From positions 134,109-198,108 of the forward strand of contig BQKZ01000067.1 in the NCBI GenBank assembly GCA_036244855.1: a stretch of 64,000 nucleotides of DNA, read 5' to 3'. This document shows positions 12,640 to 23,421 of the stretch, piece by piece (the stretch's first letter is position 1; every line of letters starts with the position of its first letter). A model generated the notes under the pieces. The model saw only the letters and a list, made by a program, of their open reading frames with translations, was not told where the DNA came from and searched no databases. Both the position numbers and the translations under genes were made by a program. The DNA comes from Temnopleurus reevesii (Eukaryota > Echinodermata > Echinoidea > Temnopleuroida > Temnopleuridae).

Positions 12640-12895
12640 GTGACCACCAGCACTACCACCATCACTACCACCATCACCACCACCACAATCACCACCACCA
12701 CCAGCACCACCACCACCACAACCACCACCATCACTACCACCATCACCACCACCACCATCACCACCAACACCAACACCACCACCATCAACATCACTACCAC
12801 CATCACCACCACCTCCAACCCTACAACCATCCCCATCACCACCACCATCATCATAATCATCATTATCATCATCCTCTTCCTGATCTCATTTTGAT
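12640..12895. repeat. ACC/ATC trinucleotide minisatellite
   Basis: Continuous ACC, ATC and CACCACCAT triplets. Long Thr-rich (+) and Val/Met-rich (-) frames across it are artefacts of repeat phase. Confidence 0.95.
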
Positions 12896-13149
12896 ATACA
12901 GTATAGATTTGTAAAACCACCGCGTAGGCACAACATATTTTGAATTTTAACATATAATTAAATAAGTAACGCGGGGGCATTGCACCTTTATGATGTTACC
13001 CCATCCTCCCAACTTGCCCACTCCCCCTTCTCCTTCTCCTCCTTCTCCTACACAAGAGCGTGATCTCATCAACATCAAGCTCTCTTAGTGATAGGAACCC
13101 CTTCATCCCACGTTTACAAGTCGGGCTTGTCTGTAGCTGTCTGGTTCAG

Positions 13150-13358
13150 TCACACACATGAGTTCATTGCTAACGCATTTTCAGGGTAAAGGAGACTTAT
13201 AATGCACACCCCGAGTGCAGAAGTACACAGGAGACACACTTCGCTGACTTTAGCTTGAGCTGATGAGCTTCCGTCGAGTCCAATCTGAACATTGGCGAAA
13301 GGGTCCGTTTGAAATTTCATCACAAGGGAAATGTAAGACGATTTTATTTTATACTGCC
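13150..13358 (-). CDS. Candidate 3'-terminal exon, unknown product (strand unsure)
   Basis: On the minus strand a very good acceptor (tttgctattttatttcag) sits at 13359-13378. The frame starting after two bases is open for 68 codons to a TGA at 13150-13152. The peptide includes FQTDPFANVQIGLDGSSSAQ and then a Cys/Leu/Ile-rich stretch that could be membrane-associated. Against this, a + strand acceptor (taacgcattttcag) ends at 13184 and opens a 25-codon frame to a TGA (KETYNAHPECRSTQETHFAD). Both readings cannot be right. No family is recognised. Confidence 0.27.
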
Positions 13359-13571
13359 CTGAAATAAAATAGCAAAGTAAAACTCTAGAGTCCAATGGCA
13401 AAGTGTCGCTATAAATTTGCTGTAAAATACATACCGCATTGAACTGACACTCTGGCTACTTACCATCACAGATATGTGTTTTATGTGTTTTATGCAACAA
13501 TAATTATTAAAATATCCTTGCTAATATGTATGTTCATCATTATCATCATCGCTCTAAGTACAGTCCTCCAT

Positions 13572-13778
13572 TGGGTAAAGTTTCGCACTCTGGTAGATAC
13601 GTCCATTACGTTTTACGCAGGTTATACGGAGGATTGACGGTCGGCGTACGCTCCTTAAGCGCAAACCGAACGTCAGTCTACCGTTTGATCAGCTTATATT
13701 GTGTGCTTGTGGAGCGTTTTAATTCTCAAAAACGCTGGGCCGACGCAGGCTAAAACACAAAGGTGTGGGTCCGCCTTA
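13572..13778. mobile_element. MITE family A copy 3, left end eroded
   Basis: From ACGCAGGTTATACGG onward it matches the family: the central GTCGGCGTACGCTC / AAACCGAACGTCAG pair, the AAAAACGCT half-hairpin, and the right end CAAAGGTGTGGGTCCGCC followed by ttacg. The left arm is largely scrambled. Confidence 0.8.
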
Positions 13779-13869
13779 CGACATGACGATGACGATGCGT
13801 CAATACGGTGTACGTTACACGACTCAATGTCCAGGTGTAACACCGGGTAAACCGATCCTCAAAGTCCGC

Positions 13870-14655
13870 CAGAAATTGATCCCGAGGGGTGTCAGGGGAG
13901 AACACTTGATGGGGAAGAGATGACTGGTAAAGGGGATGATGTTGCGTCGGGGGTCGCACATGAGCGTACATTAACAAACTAAGTTAATGGTTGACGAACT
14001 TTCGGGGAAAAATGCGAGTTTTGAGCAGTATAGATATGATATCACATACAGCTTTTTGCTGTAGAACCTTTAAAAATTGCTTTGTGTTCTTATACAGATC
14101 TATGGTACAGTTAAATAAATTATAATGATTAGGGAGAGCCCGGGATTACTGGTAAAGGGCTAATGTTGCAACGGGGGCGCACATGAGCGTACATCAACAA
14201 CCATGTTAATGGTTGACGAACCTTCGCGAAAAAAAACCCGAATTTGGTGCAGGATAGATTATGATATCACAAAACAGCTTCGCTATAGATTAAAAATTGT
14301 TCTTTGCTCTTATAAAGATTTGTTCTGCATTTAAAGAATTTATGATAATTAGGGGGGAACACTTGATGGGGTAGAGATCACTGATAAAGGAAATAATGTT
14401 GCATCGGGAGGAGTAAATGAGCGCACATTAAGCAACCAAGTTATTATGGCTGACGAACTTTTGCGAAAAACTAAATGCGAATGAGCAGGGAAGCTGTAGA
14501 TGTGATATCAGACACATCTTCCCCTGTAGAACAAAAATGGGTTATTCTGTGCTCTTATACAGATCTGCTTTTCATTTACAGAAATTTATCTTTTTAAATC
14601 GTGGAGAGGACTTGATTCGGAATAATTTCTGGTAAAGGGAAAATGTTGCGTTGGA
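13870..14655. repeat. Tandem array, about 3 diverged units of 220-235 bp
   Basis: The motif ACATGAGCGTACAT recurs at about 13958, 14181 and (changed) 14415. Each time it is followed by GTTGACGAAC, a TATGATATCA segment, a CTTATACAGATCT-like segment, and then GGGAACACTTGATGGGG and GGTAAAGG. A partial fourth unit starts near 14640. Units differ substantially, so the array is old. No coding content. Confidence 0.8.
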
Positions 14656-15057
14656 TGCGTACCCCTCCCCCAAATCCATTTCTATAAACTATATTTGGAT
14701 ACATTCTGCCCCTCCCATTTATCTTCAGAGGTAATTTTCAACATCGACGATGAAGTTGACAAAACATGTATCCTGCACACTCGAGAAAATGATAAGTCAA
14801 AATTCTCATATCGGGTAAAAGGGGAACATGGTTCTTTGTCAACTACTATTGTGTAAAATGAGCAATAACGTGTAAACAAAAAAATGAACAAAGTTTACAC
14901 AATATTGCATACATTCCTGCCCAACAAACAACAATGTTTCCTTTTTTACCAGATATAAAAGCTTTTAAGAGAGCATCTCCCCAAACCGGATAAGAAACCG
15001 ACCATAATCACTCCATTCTTCTAACCTCATCTTGCACTATTTGGGGGAAATGTCTAA

Positions 15058-15229
15058 AGGAGCATTCACACATTTGCGGAAATTATCTCGGTAAACCTTG
15101 CTTGATTGAATCAATCTGAAGATACTATGCTCAGGATACACGNAGGAGCATTCACACATTTGCGGGAATTATCTCGGTATGCCTAGCTTGATTGAATCAA
15201 TCTGAAGATACTATGCTCAGGATACACGT
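15058..15229. repeat. 86-bp direct duplication on both sides of a single N
   Basis: A block beginning AGGAGCATTCACACATTTGC and ending CTCAGGATACACG is present at 15058-15142 and again at 15144-15229, with only a few differences. The lone N at 15143 lies exactly at the junction. This is the pattern left when two overlapping contigs or haplotypes are abutted rather than merged. Confidence 0.75.
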
Positions 15230-15457
15230 TTGGCTGATGCTAGCATATGCCTACGTCGAGCGCAAGCCGAACGTGCCCAACGTCTGTCGAGCGTTTCACC
15301 TCGTCTTTTCGAATACAGAGAGCTCTGAATAGATTCAATTTTGATGCTCAATAACACCTTTGTGGTTACATAAAACGTATGTCCATCATTTATGTAATTT
15401 GTTAGACGTTCTATGACTTTACAAATACGGAAGAAAGAGGCTTAGCTGATGCAAAAG

Positions 15458-15672
15458 CCTGACTCATACCATTGCGTTTATTGACATCGCCTGCCCAGCA
15501 TTCGATCATGACCCTCCGTCAACGAAGAAATACGCTACGGTGTGCATACGTCAGGCACTACGAACATCTTGAATGTCAGTAAATCGTCTTTGCTCTGTAT
15601 TTCTGCGTTTAGGGAGCGTCATGAACGTTGGGCAGCAGACGTTTGCTATAAATGCGGTGGTGTGAGTCAGGG
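15458..15672. mobile_element. Palindromic MITE-like element related to family A
   Basis: The left end CCTGACTCATACCATTGCG and the right end (complement: CCCTGACTCACACCACCGCA) pair. The next blocks CTGCCCAGCATTCGATCATG and CTGCCCAACGTTCATGACGC pair too. The overall plan (GACTCACACC terminus, inverted halves) is as in family A, but the internal sequence differs, so I treat it as a sister subfamily. More fragments (TACGTCGAGCGCAAGCCGAA near 15250 and 15690) flank it. Confidence 0.75.
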
Positions 15673-16830
15673 TTAACACACGTCTACGTCGAGCGCAGGT
15701 CGAATGCCTTCAACGTCCGTCAAGAAGAGTCTTTCCTCCGTTTAGTTTTTAAAGCGTCTTTCATATTTAAAGATGGCTGGGAAGACGTCTGGCTACAAAC
15801 ACAAAAGTGAGACTGACCATTTCCCCAATCTCTAATCACAGGGACATCCTTCCAGCTTTAATCACTGGAGCACCACCATCGCAAACTAGCGAACAGGTGT
15901 GCCCCAGGTACCCCGGCATCCCGGGCACACTAGATGCATCGCGATCCGCTCATTATCTAACGGGCCTCTCAAAACTCATCAACAAGATGAGTTTCTGATC
16001 ACAACCAGGAGAAGAAAAAAAGATAGTGACAGAGACAATGAGGAGAAAATTATAAAACAAGATGATATTGGGGTGAGGGGTGCGGAAGGATGTTGGTGAT
16101 TAAACTGGTGAAAGGATGTTGATTATTATATGTTTAAAACGTACCTTAATGATTCATGCTCTAATTATCCTATAATTTGATTACAATTGTAAATTGCTAC
16201 ACTGTATCACTGATTTATTCGAAGGAAAAAAATAAATGTTATTTTGAATTGAATTGAATTGAACATCAATAATCAATAATCAATAATCATTTGTAACATT
16301 ACAACATGCCATACTGAGAAGCCTGCATGTAATTGCAATTTAGTCTTATTAAATTTTAACTGAATAAGAGGAACATCATCGTTTATCGAGTTCCATTTTG
16401 GCTGGAGTTCACATACAATATCGTTATTTAAACCAGCTCTTCTTCTATCTTCTAATCATTAATCATATTATACCAAATAAAAATGATTTTTGGTTTATTC
16501 TGATTATTAAAATATGTTCAATATTCAATATAGATATTCTTTTCAATAAAGCTTTATATCACCCCCCCCCCCCCCCACCGACCCTGTTTATGACATCAAG
16601 CATGTCCTAATATAGTTTAGTATTCGAACTTCAAAATCACTTTAAAATCTTCCCAATATGAATATGTCAGTGACCCATCTCTCTCTCTCAAAACAAAAAG
16701 CACCAAACCGCATCATTTTGTAATTTACGCATGCGCAGAAGATTGATTTACACCTGCTGCTATCTTATTTACCCCCCCCCCCCCCCCCGCCGCATCTGTC
16801 TCTCCGTTTACAATTTTTTCTTGAGTGCAG
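15673..16830. other. Non-coding stretch with C homopolymers
   Basis: Contains AATCAATAATC repeats (about 16265-16290) and poly(C) runs at about 16561-16576 and 16771-16788. An NRF1-like palindrome CGCATGCGCAG lies at about 16729-16739. No gene is supported before the exon starting at 16831. Confidence 0.45.
16729..16739. promoter_or_regulatory. NRF1-like motif
   Basis: CGCATGCGCAG matches most of the palindromic NRF1 consensus (GCGCATGCGC). It lies about 90 bp upstream of a candidate exon. A single short motif in 64 kb can occur by chance, so promoter function is only inferred. Confidence 0.25.
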
Positions 16831-16950
16831 GATGCGAGCCCGTGCCTCAGCATTCGTCAAACAATCGATCAAATTCGCATTTTCCTGAGAGACGGCGATC
16901 AAAACTCCGAATTTTTTCGTGATCGAGACGCGGAGAAAATACGAATTGAG
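16831..16950 (+). CDS. Candidate internal exon, unknown product
   Basis: A pyrimidine-rich acceptor (acaattttttcttgagtgcag) ends at 16830 and a donor gtgaat starts at 16951. The 120 bp are 40 open codons, phase 0 at both ends. 15 of 40 codons are RNY, the highest share among candidates here. The peptide is charged and helical-looking: SIRQTIDQIRIFLRDGDQNS, then an Arg/Asp-rich tail ending IRIE. No domain is recognised. Phase is compatible with 8163-8321 upstream and with a possible 19965-20189 exon downstream. Open frames also exist on the minus strand, but without matching splice signals. Confidence 0.45.
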
Positions 16951-17566
16951 GTGAATGGAAAATATAGAAATAGAGGTTCTGAGAGAGAAAAAAAGGTAGA
17001 AATAAATCAAGGATTGTGTGCGAGAAAAAGCGCCCCACTTCGATTTGAGAAGGCTGCATCATTTTAGCTTTCAGGGCCACGAAAGATGGTGAAATTTAAG
17101 ACCACTTTACTTGGTTTGCCGCGAAATCTCGAGCTCTCTTTCGTCATCGTGTCTGTGTCGTACTTTCCTGATCTTCAATGCTATTCGCTTCGTTTCGTCT
17201 CACAAAAAACAACGGAATTTAAGATTCGTTCTCTATTTCTTATTGCTGTATATCCATATGCATTTGAAAGATCCAGTGGACACATTTTCTACAATGTAGT
17301 AAGCGGATGATATTTCGAGATGTTTTTATCATTATTTCTTTAGACTGTCCTTATACAATAAAAATCATCTGACAGTCATCTTAATAATTAGATAATTTAT
17401 ATAGCGCAGATACTATATGGATATATAGTCTTACACATTATTATCGTAATTTCACCTTGATATAACCATAAGCATTCGTCTTCTCATTATTACCTCGATC
17501 CTCCATTTCTCTTTCGCCCCAGGTCCAATATAAATCTTTTCCTCCTCTCATCAAATGCAAGCACAC
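16951..17566. other. Sequence after candidate exon, no firm feature
   Basis: A 74-codon + frame at 17086-17310 begins with an ATG just after a possible acceptor (tagctttcag). It reads MVKFKTTLLGLPRNLELSFV and onward. It may be chance, and no motif was recognised. Confidence 0.3.
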
Positions 17567-17609
17567 ATACAAACAAACAAACAAACACATACACACACAC
17601 ACACACACA

Positions 17610-17669
<60 letters not shown>

Positions 17670-17715
17670 TTACCTGTCTATCTATCTACTAATCTTTCTC
17701 TCTCTCTCCTTCTTT
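17567..17715. repeat. (CA)n(CT)n compound microsatellite
   Basis: AAAC repeats pass into CA and then a long CT run with CTAT variants. CT-rich sequence continues to about 17920. Confidence 0.95.
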
Positions 17716-17921
17716 TTTTTCTCTTTCTATTTTACACACTCTTACAAAAAAAATGTTACTGTCATTTAGTTTTAAACTTTATCCCTTTTCTCTTGTCTAA
17801 TCTTTCTTCTATTTGCTCCCTTTCTCTGCATTTTTCTTTTCTACACATATCAGAATCTCCTTCTATTTACCATTCCTTCTCTTCATCCCATCTCCCATCT
17901 TCTCTAGATTATCTTCCTCTC

Positions 17922-18145
17922 CTAAAGCCTGCGTCAAAACTTTGCGTTATTAGCTTGCGTCGGCCCAGCGTTTTTGAAAGTTAAAAAAAAAACTCCCTTG
18001 ACGCACAAAGACGCAGGTCATGCAGTGGACTGACGCTCGTCGTACGCTCGTTAAGCGCAAGCCAAACCTCAAGGGAGCGTTTTTAATTTCCAAAAACGCT
18101 AGGTCGACGCAGGCTAAAAACGCAAAGGTGTGACGCAGGCTTAAG
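17922..18145. mobile_element. MITE family A copy 4
   Basis: Left end CTAAAGCCTGCGTCAAAACT and right end (complement: TTAAGCCTGCGTCACACC) pair. The usual AGCGTTTTTG / AAAAACGCT and GACTGACGCTCG segments follow, though the right half of the central hairpin is shortened. The right end reads GGCTTAAG, showing the TTAA-like junction. Confidence 0.85.
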
Positions 18146-18753
18146 TGCGCACGCGGGGTCCACTTCCCCGTTTAGACTCCATTTTAGGGGTATTAGTTTT
18201 CAGCCACATCGCGACCAGCTCGGGGTAATAGGATAGCTATACCAATGCTGGTCATGTCCAGTCTCCTACATTTCGAAAACGCTTTTCTGCAAAACATACC
18301 CGTCTCCGTCTTCAAACAGAAGAGAAAGAATATGGGAGCATTGAAGTATGTTTAATGATAGGATTTATGTGGGCCGTGAAATTCTATGACCCGGGATGTG
18401 TTTCATAGAGCTGTTCATAGAAGTACGCACGTCTTTGCGCATGACTGGTTACCCCTTCTCTGGTGTTACCAAGGGTTAGCTATTAGTCATTGAGGGCAAG
18501 TAAGGATCATCAATTGTGCGCATAGTCGTATAGACCTTTTCGAACAGCTTTATGAAGCCAAAATCATGACGTTTATAATTTGGGACGTGAAGTTTGTGAC
18601 GTGGGAAGCGACGTAAACCAAGAAACGAATTTGATTACCCGGTATACAAACTTTGCAACCGAGAGAATACACAAAGTTTCATACGTGGTCTTAGGACACA
18701 AAATTCACGTTCTGTAGTCGCAAGGATTGCTTAACTGGTCACAAACTTGGCAT

Positions 18754-18932
18754 CATGGGCCCAATTGCACGAAAGGGTCTCAGCTATCCTCTTTTTGCTA
18801 AGACGTCTTAACTTCTTGTACCGCCATTTTAACATATACACTTACGTTAATACGTCTATGTTAAGAGTTTGGCAGAAGAAGTTAAGAAGTCTTTGCGGAT
18901 ATCCAAGACCATTTCATGCAATTGGGCCCATG
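18754..18932. mobile_element. Palindromic MITE-like element, about 180 bp
   Basis: Terminal inverted repeats CATGGGCCCAATTGCACGAAA (18754 onward) and, at the right end, ATGCAATTGGGCCCATG pair almost perfectly and continue inward (GGTCT / AGACC, CTTAACTTCTT / AAGAAGTTAAG). The 106-codon + frame that starts just upstream is a by-product. Confidence 0.85.
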
Positions 18933-19389
18933 GATCACGAAATTAACGCCCTATATTCACAACTTTCACGACCCGGTCGCAAATTCACGGTGTACATGAC
19001 ATATTGTTATTTGAACTTCAAGGCCTCCATAATCACCATCTTCATCCAGAAGAGAAAGAAGACGTGATAACACGGAGAAGAAGACAGAAGGAATGGGAAA
19101 GAGAATCGTGACGAATTCACCGAACCTAGAATCGATGCCGAGTTGTTTATTGGAAATGGTGTCTTGGAGTTCTGCTAATGGTGTTGGAATGGCGTGTGAA
19201 ATAATGAACTTCTGACGGTTGTATGTGTTATAAATAGAGGAGAGACACGATAAAATTGAAAAATTAATTGTTTGTTTACGAGTTATTGTAATATTATTTT
19301 TTTAAATGAAATAGTTAACAAGAACTCGATTATATAAAATAAATATATTTGAAAGAATGAAGACGGTCACGGAAGTGGCAGATGGGTTT
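18933..19389. other. Non-coding stretch, nothing recognised
   Basis: Only a short echo (CAGAAGAGAAAGAA here at about 19048 and near 18317) suggests an old duplication. Confidence 0.35.
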
Positions 19390-19800
19390 GACCAGTGTCA
19401 CTCTCATTTGTCGCTCTCATTGTCGTTACAATCGTTATTGTCATTGTCATTGTCATTGTCATTGTCATTGTCATTGTCGTTTAAATTGTCATTGTCATTG
19501 TCGTTGTCATTTTCAATGTCATTATTATATTCATTGTCGTTGTCATCGTCGTAATATCATTTTCATTGTCAATGTCATTATCAATGTCAATGACAATTGC
19601 TGACAATTGCAATGGTAATTGTCATGATCATTGTCATTATCATTGTCATTATCATTGTCATTGTCATAATCATTGTTATTATCGTTGTTATTGTCATTAT
19701 CATTGTCGTTGCCAAAGTCATTATTATTGTCACTATAATTGTGATTATCATTGTCATTATCATTGTCATTAATATTGACTTTGTCGTTGGCATAATCATT
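19390..19800. repeat. (TTGTCA)n-type minisatellite
   Basis: Repeats of CATTGTCATTGTCATTATCA and variants for about 400 bp. All frames crossing it are repetitive. Confidence 0.95.
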
Positions 19801-19964
19801 GTGCCATTTTACGTAAATTTTGAATTGTATGCATTGTATGTACTGGAGAACATTTTTTTTTTGCGAATATACTGCCCCGCGGAAGGTCTGGAAAAGCAAA
19901 CCCCCTTTTTAACACGTTGTGCATAATATATCGACGACAGTTCGGCAATCGCTGCTATATACAG

Positions 19965-20189
19965 GACATTGTTACACAAGACTATTTCCATAAGTTTTCG
20001 TTCAATCGAAGTTCAATAAGACCAGCACAAATGAAGACTGGTATTTCAGCCAAACAGCGTGACAAAAGACTGTTATGTTTCCACGTCAGGTGTCCGTACA
20101 CAATACACTGTCGTCTCGAGACCACCAAATATGAAAAACTTTCTTTTTTTTCTCGGCTGCAAATCCGTGTTTATTATTTCATATGGGGC
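19965..20189 (+). CDS. Candidate exon ending at a consensus donor
   Basis: A full-consensus donor gtaagt follows position 20189. The frame is open for 75 codons from the AG at 19963-19964, phase 0 at both ends. An alternative start is after the better acceptor tggtatttcag (20050). The peptide has protein-like composition (DIVTQDYFHKFSFNRSSIRP at the front) but no recognised motif. The upstream pyrimidine tract is weak, so the left edge is doubtful. Phase allows joining after 16831-16950. Confidence 0.25.
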
Positions 20190-20240
20190 GTAAGTGACAG
20201 ATCCGACTTGACCTATGAACTATGGTAATCGGAAACCAAG

Positions 20241-20310
20241 TAAGGATGTGACAAAAAGTGCTCGATCCTCAACCTGTTTGAAAATGGAGTGTGTAGAAGA
20301 GATGGTGAGA
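20241..20310. repeat. Left copy of a 70-bp direct repeat flanking a family A insertion
   Basis: GATGTGACAAAAAGTGCTC through GAGATGGTGAGAATC occurs here and again at about 20647-20713, on the far side of the composite family A element. It is too long to be a normal target-site duplication. Confidence 0.75.
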
Positions 20311-20646
20311 ATCCGAAGGCAGACTCTCACTTTTGCATGTTTAGCCTGCGACGGTCGAGCGTTTTTGCTTGAGCGCAAGCCGAACGTAAGTCCGCCGTCT
20401 GATCAGAGAATACTGTGCGCTTGGAGAGCGTTTTTTTAAACAAAAAACGCTCCCTGGACGAACAGTATATATACGCAGGTCATACGGTGGACCGAAGTTC
20501 GGCGTGCGCTCCTTGAGCTCATGTCAAACGTCAGTCCATCGTCTGATCAGCGTTTACTGTGCGTCCAGGGAGCGTTTGTAAATTTCAAAAGCGCTGGACC
20601 AACGCAGGCTAAACACGCAACGGTGTCATGGGTGTGAGTCGGCCTT
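20311..20646. mobile_element. MITE family A, composite of copies 5 and 6
   Basis: Begins with a left end (GCAGACTCTCACTTTTGCA) and the first GCGTTTTTG half-hairpin. It then jumps to right-half sequence (CGCAAGCCGAACGTAAG). A nearly complete second element body follows (AAAACGCTCCCTGGACG, GTTCGGCGTGCGCTCC, GGAGCGTTTGTAAATTTC), ending GGTGTGAGTCGGCCTTAAG. It can be explained by nested insertion or by unequal exchange between two copies. Confidence 0.82.
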
Positions 20647-20715
20647 AAGAATGTGACAAAAAGTGCTCCTTTACCTGTTTGGAAATGGGTTGTAGGAGAG
20701 ATGGTGAGAATCTAG
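20647..20715. repeat. Right copy of the flanking direct repeat
   Basis: Near-identical partner of 20241-20310, with small indels. After it comes GAACCAAGTCACACATC, which resembles a worn family A end. Confidence 0.75.
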
Positions 20716-20900
20716 GAACCAAGTCACACATCTATAGGTTGACTTACAGCTTTACGTTTTTAACCTTATGTTTGTGTCTCATGGGTATATCTTGTAACAT
20801 AAGTGCTCATTAGTAGAACGATATTCATCAGCTAGATAAATATATGGATTCTCTAGACTACAGAGATCACCAATCACGTTATACACACGTTATCCACAGT

Positions 20901-21086
20901 ACCCGGGCGGGGTTCGAACCCGTGACAAAGTACATGTAGTAAGGTTCGTCAGTTTGGTGGTGAATAGATTCTGTTTGTTCTAAGTTGCCCGCCCGAAGCT
21001 GTGAAAGAAATCACAACACACGGCCAGGATTCAAGCCCGTGACCAAAGAGCTTCAAGTCCACTGTCATAACCACTAGACAATCCGA
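20901..21086 (-). repeat. Two tRNA-derived SINE fragments
   Basis: Read on the minus strand, two B boxes are present: GGGTTCGAACCCCGCC (complement of about 20903-20925) and GGCTTGAATCC (complement of about 21023-21037). The second is preceded at tRNA spacing by GTCTAGTGGTTATGACAG, a Glu/Asp-type A-box region. Neither folds into a full tRNA, so both are SINE or pseudogene remnants. Confidence 0.6.
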
Positions 21087-21569
21087 GTGTCCGAGCAATT
21101 GGGTTCTTATTTTGGCAAAATGTTTGGTATGAAAAGTAAATTTTCATCATCGCATTCACCAGGTGTTCACACAAAATCGTGTGTTATAACCTGCTCAGCA
21201 GACCTGTGAAAAAATAAAATGAAACTTTACGGTTTTTCATAAGCATTTTTTCCCCAGATCAATCTTTGTTAAAACAAATTCCAATGTTTCATTAATCTAC
21301 GATCCTACAATATTTCATTTTGTCTAACCACTTTTGGTGTATCATTCTTTCTTCTTTTTAAATTGATGCGTAAAAATAGCATTTTAAGATATTTTTAAAA
21401 TTTGTTCTATTTCACATTATCATTTTGTTTGTTTTGTTTGCATTGCTTTCATTAGTTTTGTTTTTGGAGTTGTGAGTGTGAGTTTGGTTTTGTTCGCTTA
21501 CTTTTCGTTTGCTTATTTCTTTTTTGTTACTTGGCTCGGCCAATTTGAAATCCCCCCCCCCCCCCCCCC
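21087..21569. other. AT/T-rich sequence leading to a poly(C) and gap
   Basis: No gene seen. It ends in a run of at least 18 C just before the N run. Confidence 0.5.
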
Positions 21570-22372
21570 NNNNNNNNNNNNNNNNNNNNNNNNNNNNNNN
21601 NNNNNNNNNNNNNNNNNNNNNNNNNNNNNNNNNNNNNNNNNNNNNNNNNNNNNNNNNNNNNNNNNNNNNNNNNNNNNNNNNNNNNNNNNNNNNNNNNNNN
21701 NNNNNNNNNNNNNNNNNNNNNNNNNNNNNNNNNNNNNNNNNNNNNNNNNNNNNNNNNNNNNNNNNNNNNNNNNNNNNNNNNNNNNNNNNNNNNNNNNNNN
21801 NNNNNNNNNNNNNNNNNNNNNNNNNNNNNNNNNNNNNNNNNNNNNNNNNNNNNNNNNNNNNNNNNNNNNNNNNNNNNNNNNNNNNNNNNNNNNNNNNNNN
21901 NNNNNNNNNNNNNNNNNNNNNNNNNNNNNNNNNNNNNNNNNNNNNNNNNNNNNNNNNNNNNNNNNNNNNNNNNNNNNNNNNNNNNNNNNNNNNNNNNNNN
22001 NNNNNNNNNNNNNNNNNNNNNNNNNNNNNNNNNNNNNNNNNNNNNNNNNNNNNNNNNNNNNNNNNNNNNNNNNNNNNNNNNNNNNNNNNNNNNNNNNNNN
22101 NNNNNNNNNNNNNNNNNNNNNNNNNNNNNNNNNNNNNNNNNNNNNNNNNNNNNNNNNNNNNNNNNNNNNNNNNNNNNNNNNNNNNNNNNNNNNNNNNNNN
22201 NNNNNNNNNNNNNNNNNNNNNNNNNNNNNNNNNNNNNNNNNNNNNNNNNNNNNNNNNNNNNNNNNNNNNNNNNNNNNNNNNNNNNNNNNNNNNNNNNNNN
22301 NNNNNNNNNNNNNNNNNNNNNNNNNNNNNNNNNNNNNNNNNNNNNNNNNNNNNNNNNNNNNNNNNNNNNNNN
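21570..22372. other. Assembly gap (803 N)
   Basis: An uninterrupted run of N. Open frames across it are meaningless. Confidence 1.
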
Positions 22373-23421
22373 ACCCTCCTCAAAGGGCATTATTATTTTT
22401 AAATTTAAGATTAAATGCTATCAGCAGTAGATAGCAACCAGGTTACAGTAAAAAGAAAAGAAAAAAAAGCTCCAAACATTACTTTAATTAGAACATACAA
22501 TTCTACTCATTATTTCATCAAAAGCGATTTCTTGAGACACAAAAATAATTTTTGAATAAGCGGGGACTTGACCCCTCTCCTAACGTCCCAACTGAAAACT
22601 CCCATACTCATTTCTTTATTTTTTTTTCTTTTAAATTTAAGATAACCCTACTTTCTCCCAGGGTCCCCCTATACGCGTGATCGGGTAAAAGCCCTGTTCA
22701 TTAAGGCCCCTGCTTTCAAGCCCACTTAACGTTTCCGCTCCCTAATGAACCACGGTGGTTTTCAAACTCGGTGTGTTCCCCCTATAGAACTGGCATTCAA
22801 CCGAAACAAGTCATGATCAAAACTGACGTTAAACTTTGTCTCCCCGTGACCTTTTTTCTTCTTACTTCTTATGGAATCTTCCAATCTTTAGATTCAAGTA
22901 CTTGTTGAAATGATGATGTAAATAGGATGTATACATGTAATTATATTAAGGTAAATGAATACGCAAACGGTTTTGATTGCAAGAAAATACAAATATGCAG
23001 CGTCTTTTAAATAAAAAAAAAATAAAAAATTTGATGTAATTATGGTGTGAGTAATGCGGATGATTATTTACGTAAACATGTACATGTAAACATAAACCTT
23101 AATCATATCTCTATTATATTTCATTCATTTGATATATTAAAGAGATAGATTAAGTAAAAGTAAATTAAAGAAGGAAACCTACAACAAAACACAGCTTGTT
23201 CTGTTCTGGATATATCTGGTTGTGCAGGGGTAGTGATAAAGACAATGTATATTGCTATTTTATGTCATTGTCATTCTAAATTTGACTTTTAACCATATTA
23301 ATATATTCATCGATTTAGTACGAGGTGATAAATTATGTTCTGAGTGCATTAAAAAGCACTCAAGGTGATATCCCATCAAGAACTTAAACTTTATCTCTCT
23401 AAAAACACTTTAATTTAATAA
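22373..23421. other. AT-rich sequence, no gene seen
   Basis: Read on both strands. Only short frames were seen, and no splice pair or repeat was recognised. Confidence 0.5.

Noticed and set aside
12525..12980. 151-codon minus frame rich in Val and Met
   Set aside because: Translation of an ACC/ATC triplet repeat.
18747..19067. 106-codon + frame
   Set aside because: Begins in the terminal inverted repeat of the 18.75 kb MITE and has no splice or domain support.
21412..22434. Four open frames of 290-320 codons
   Set aside because: They are almost entirely N residues from the assembly gap.
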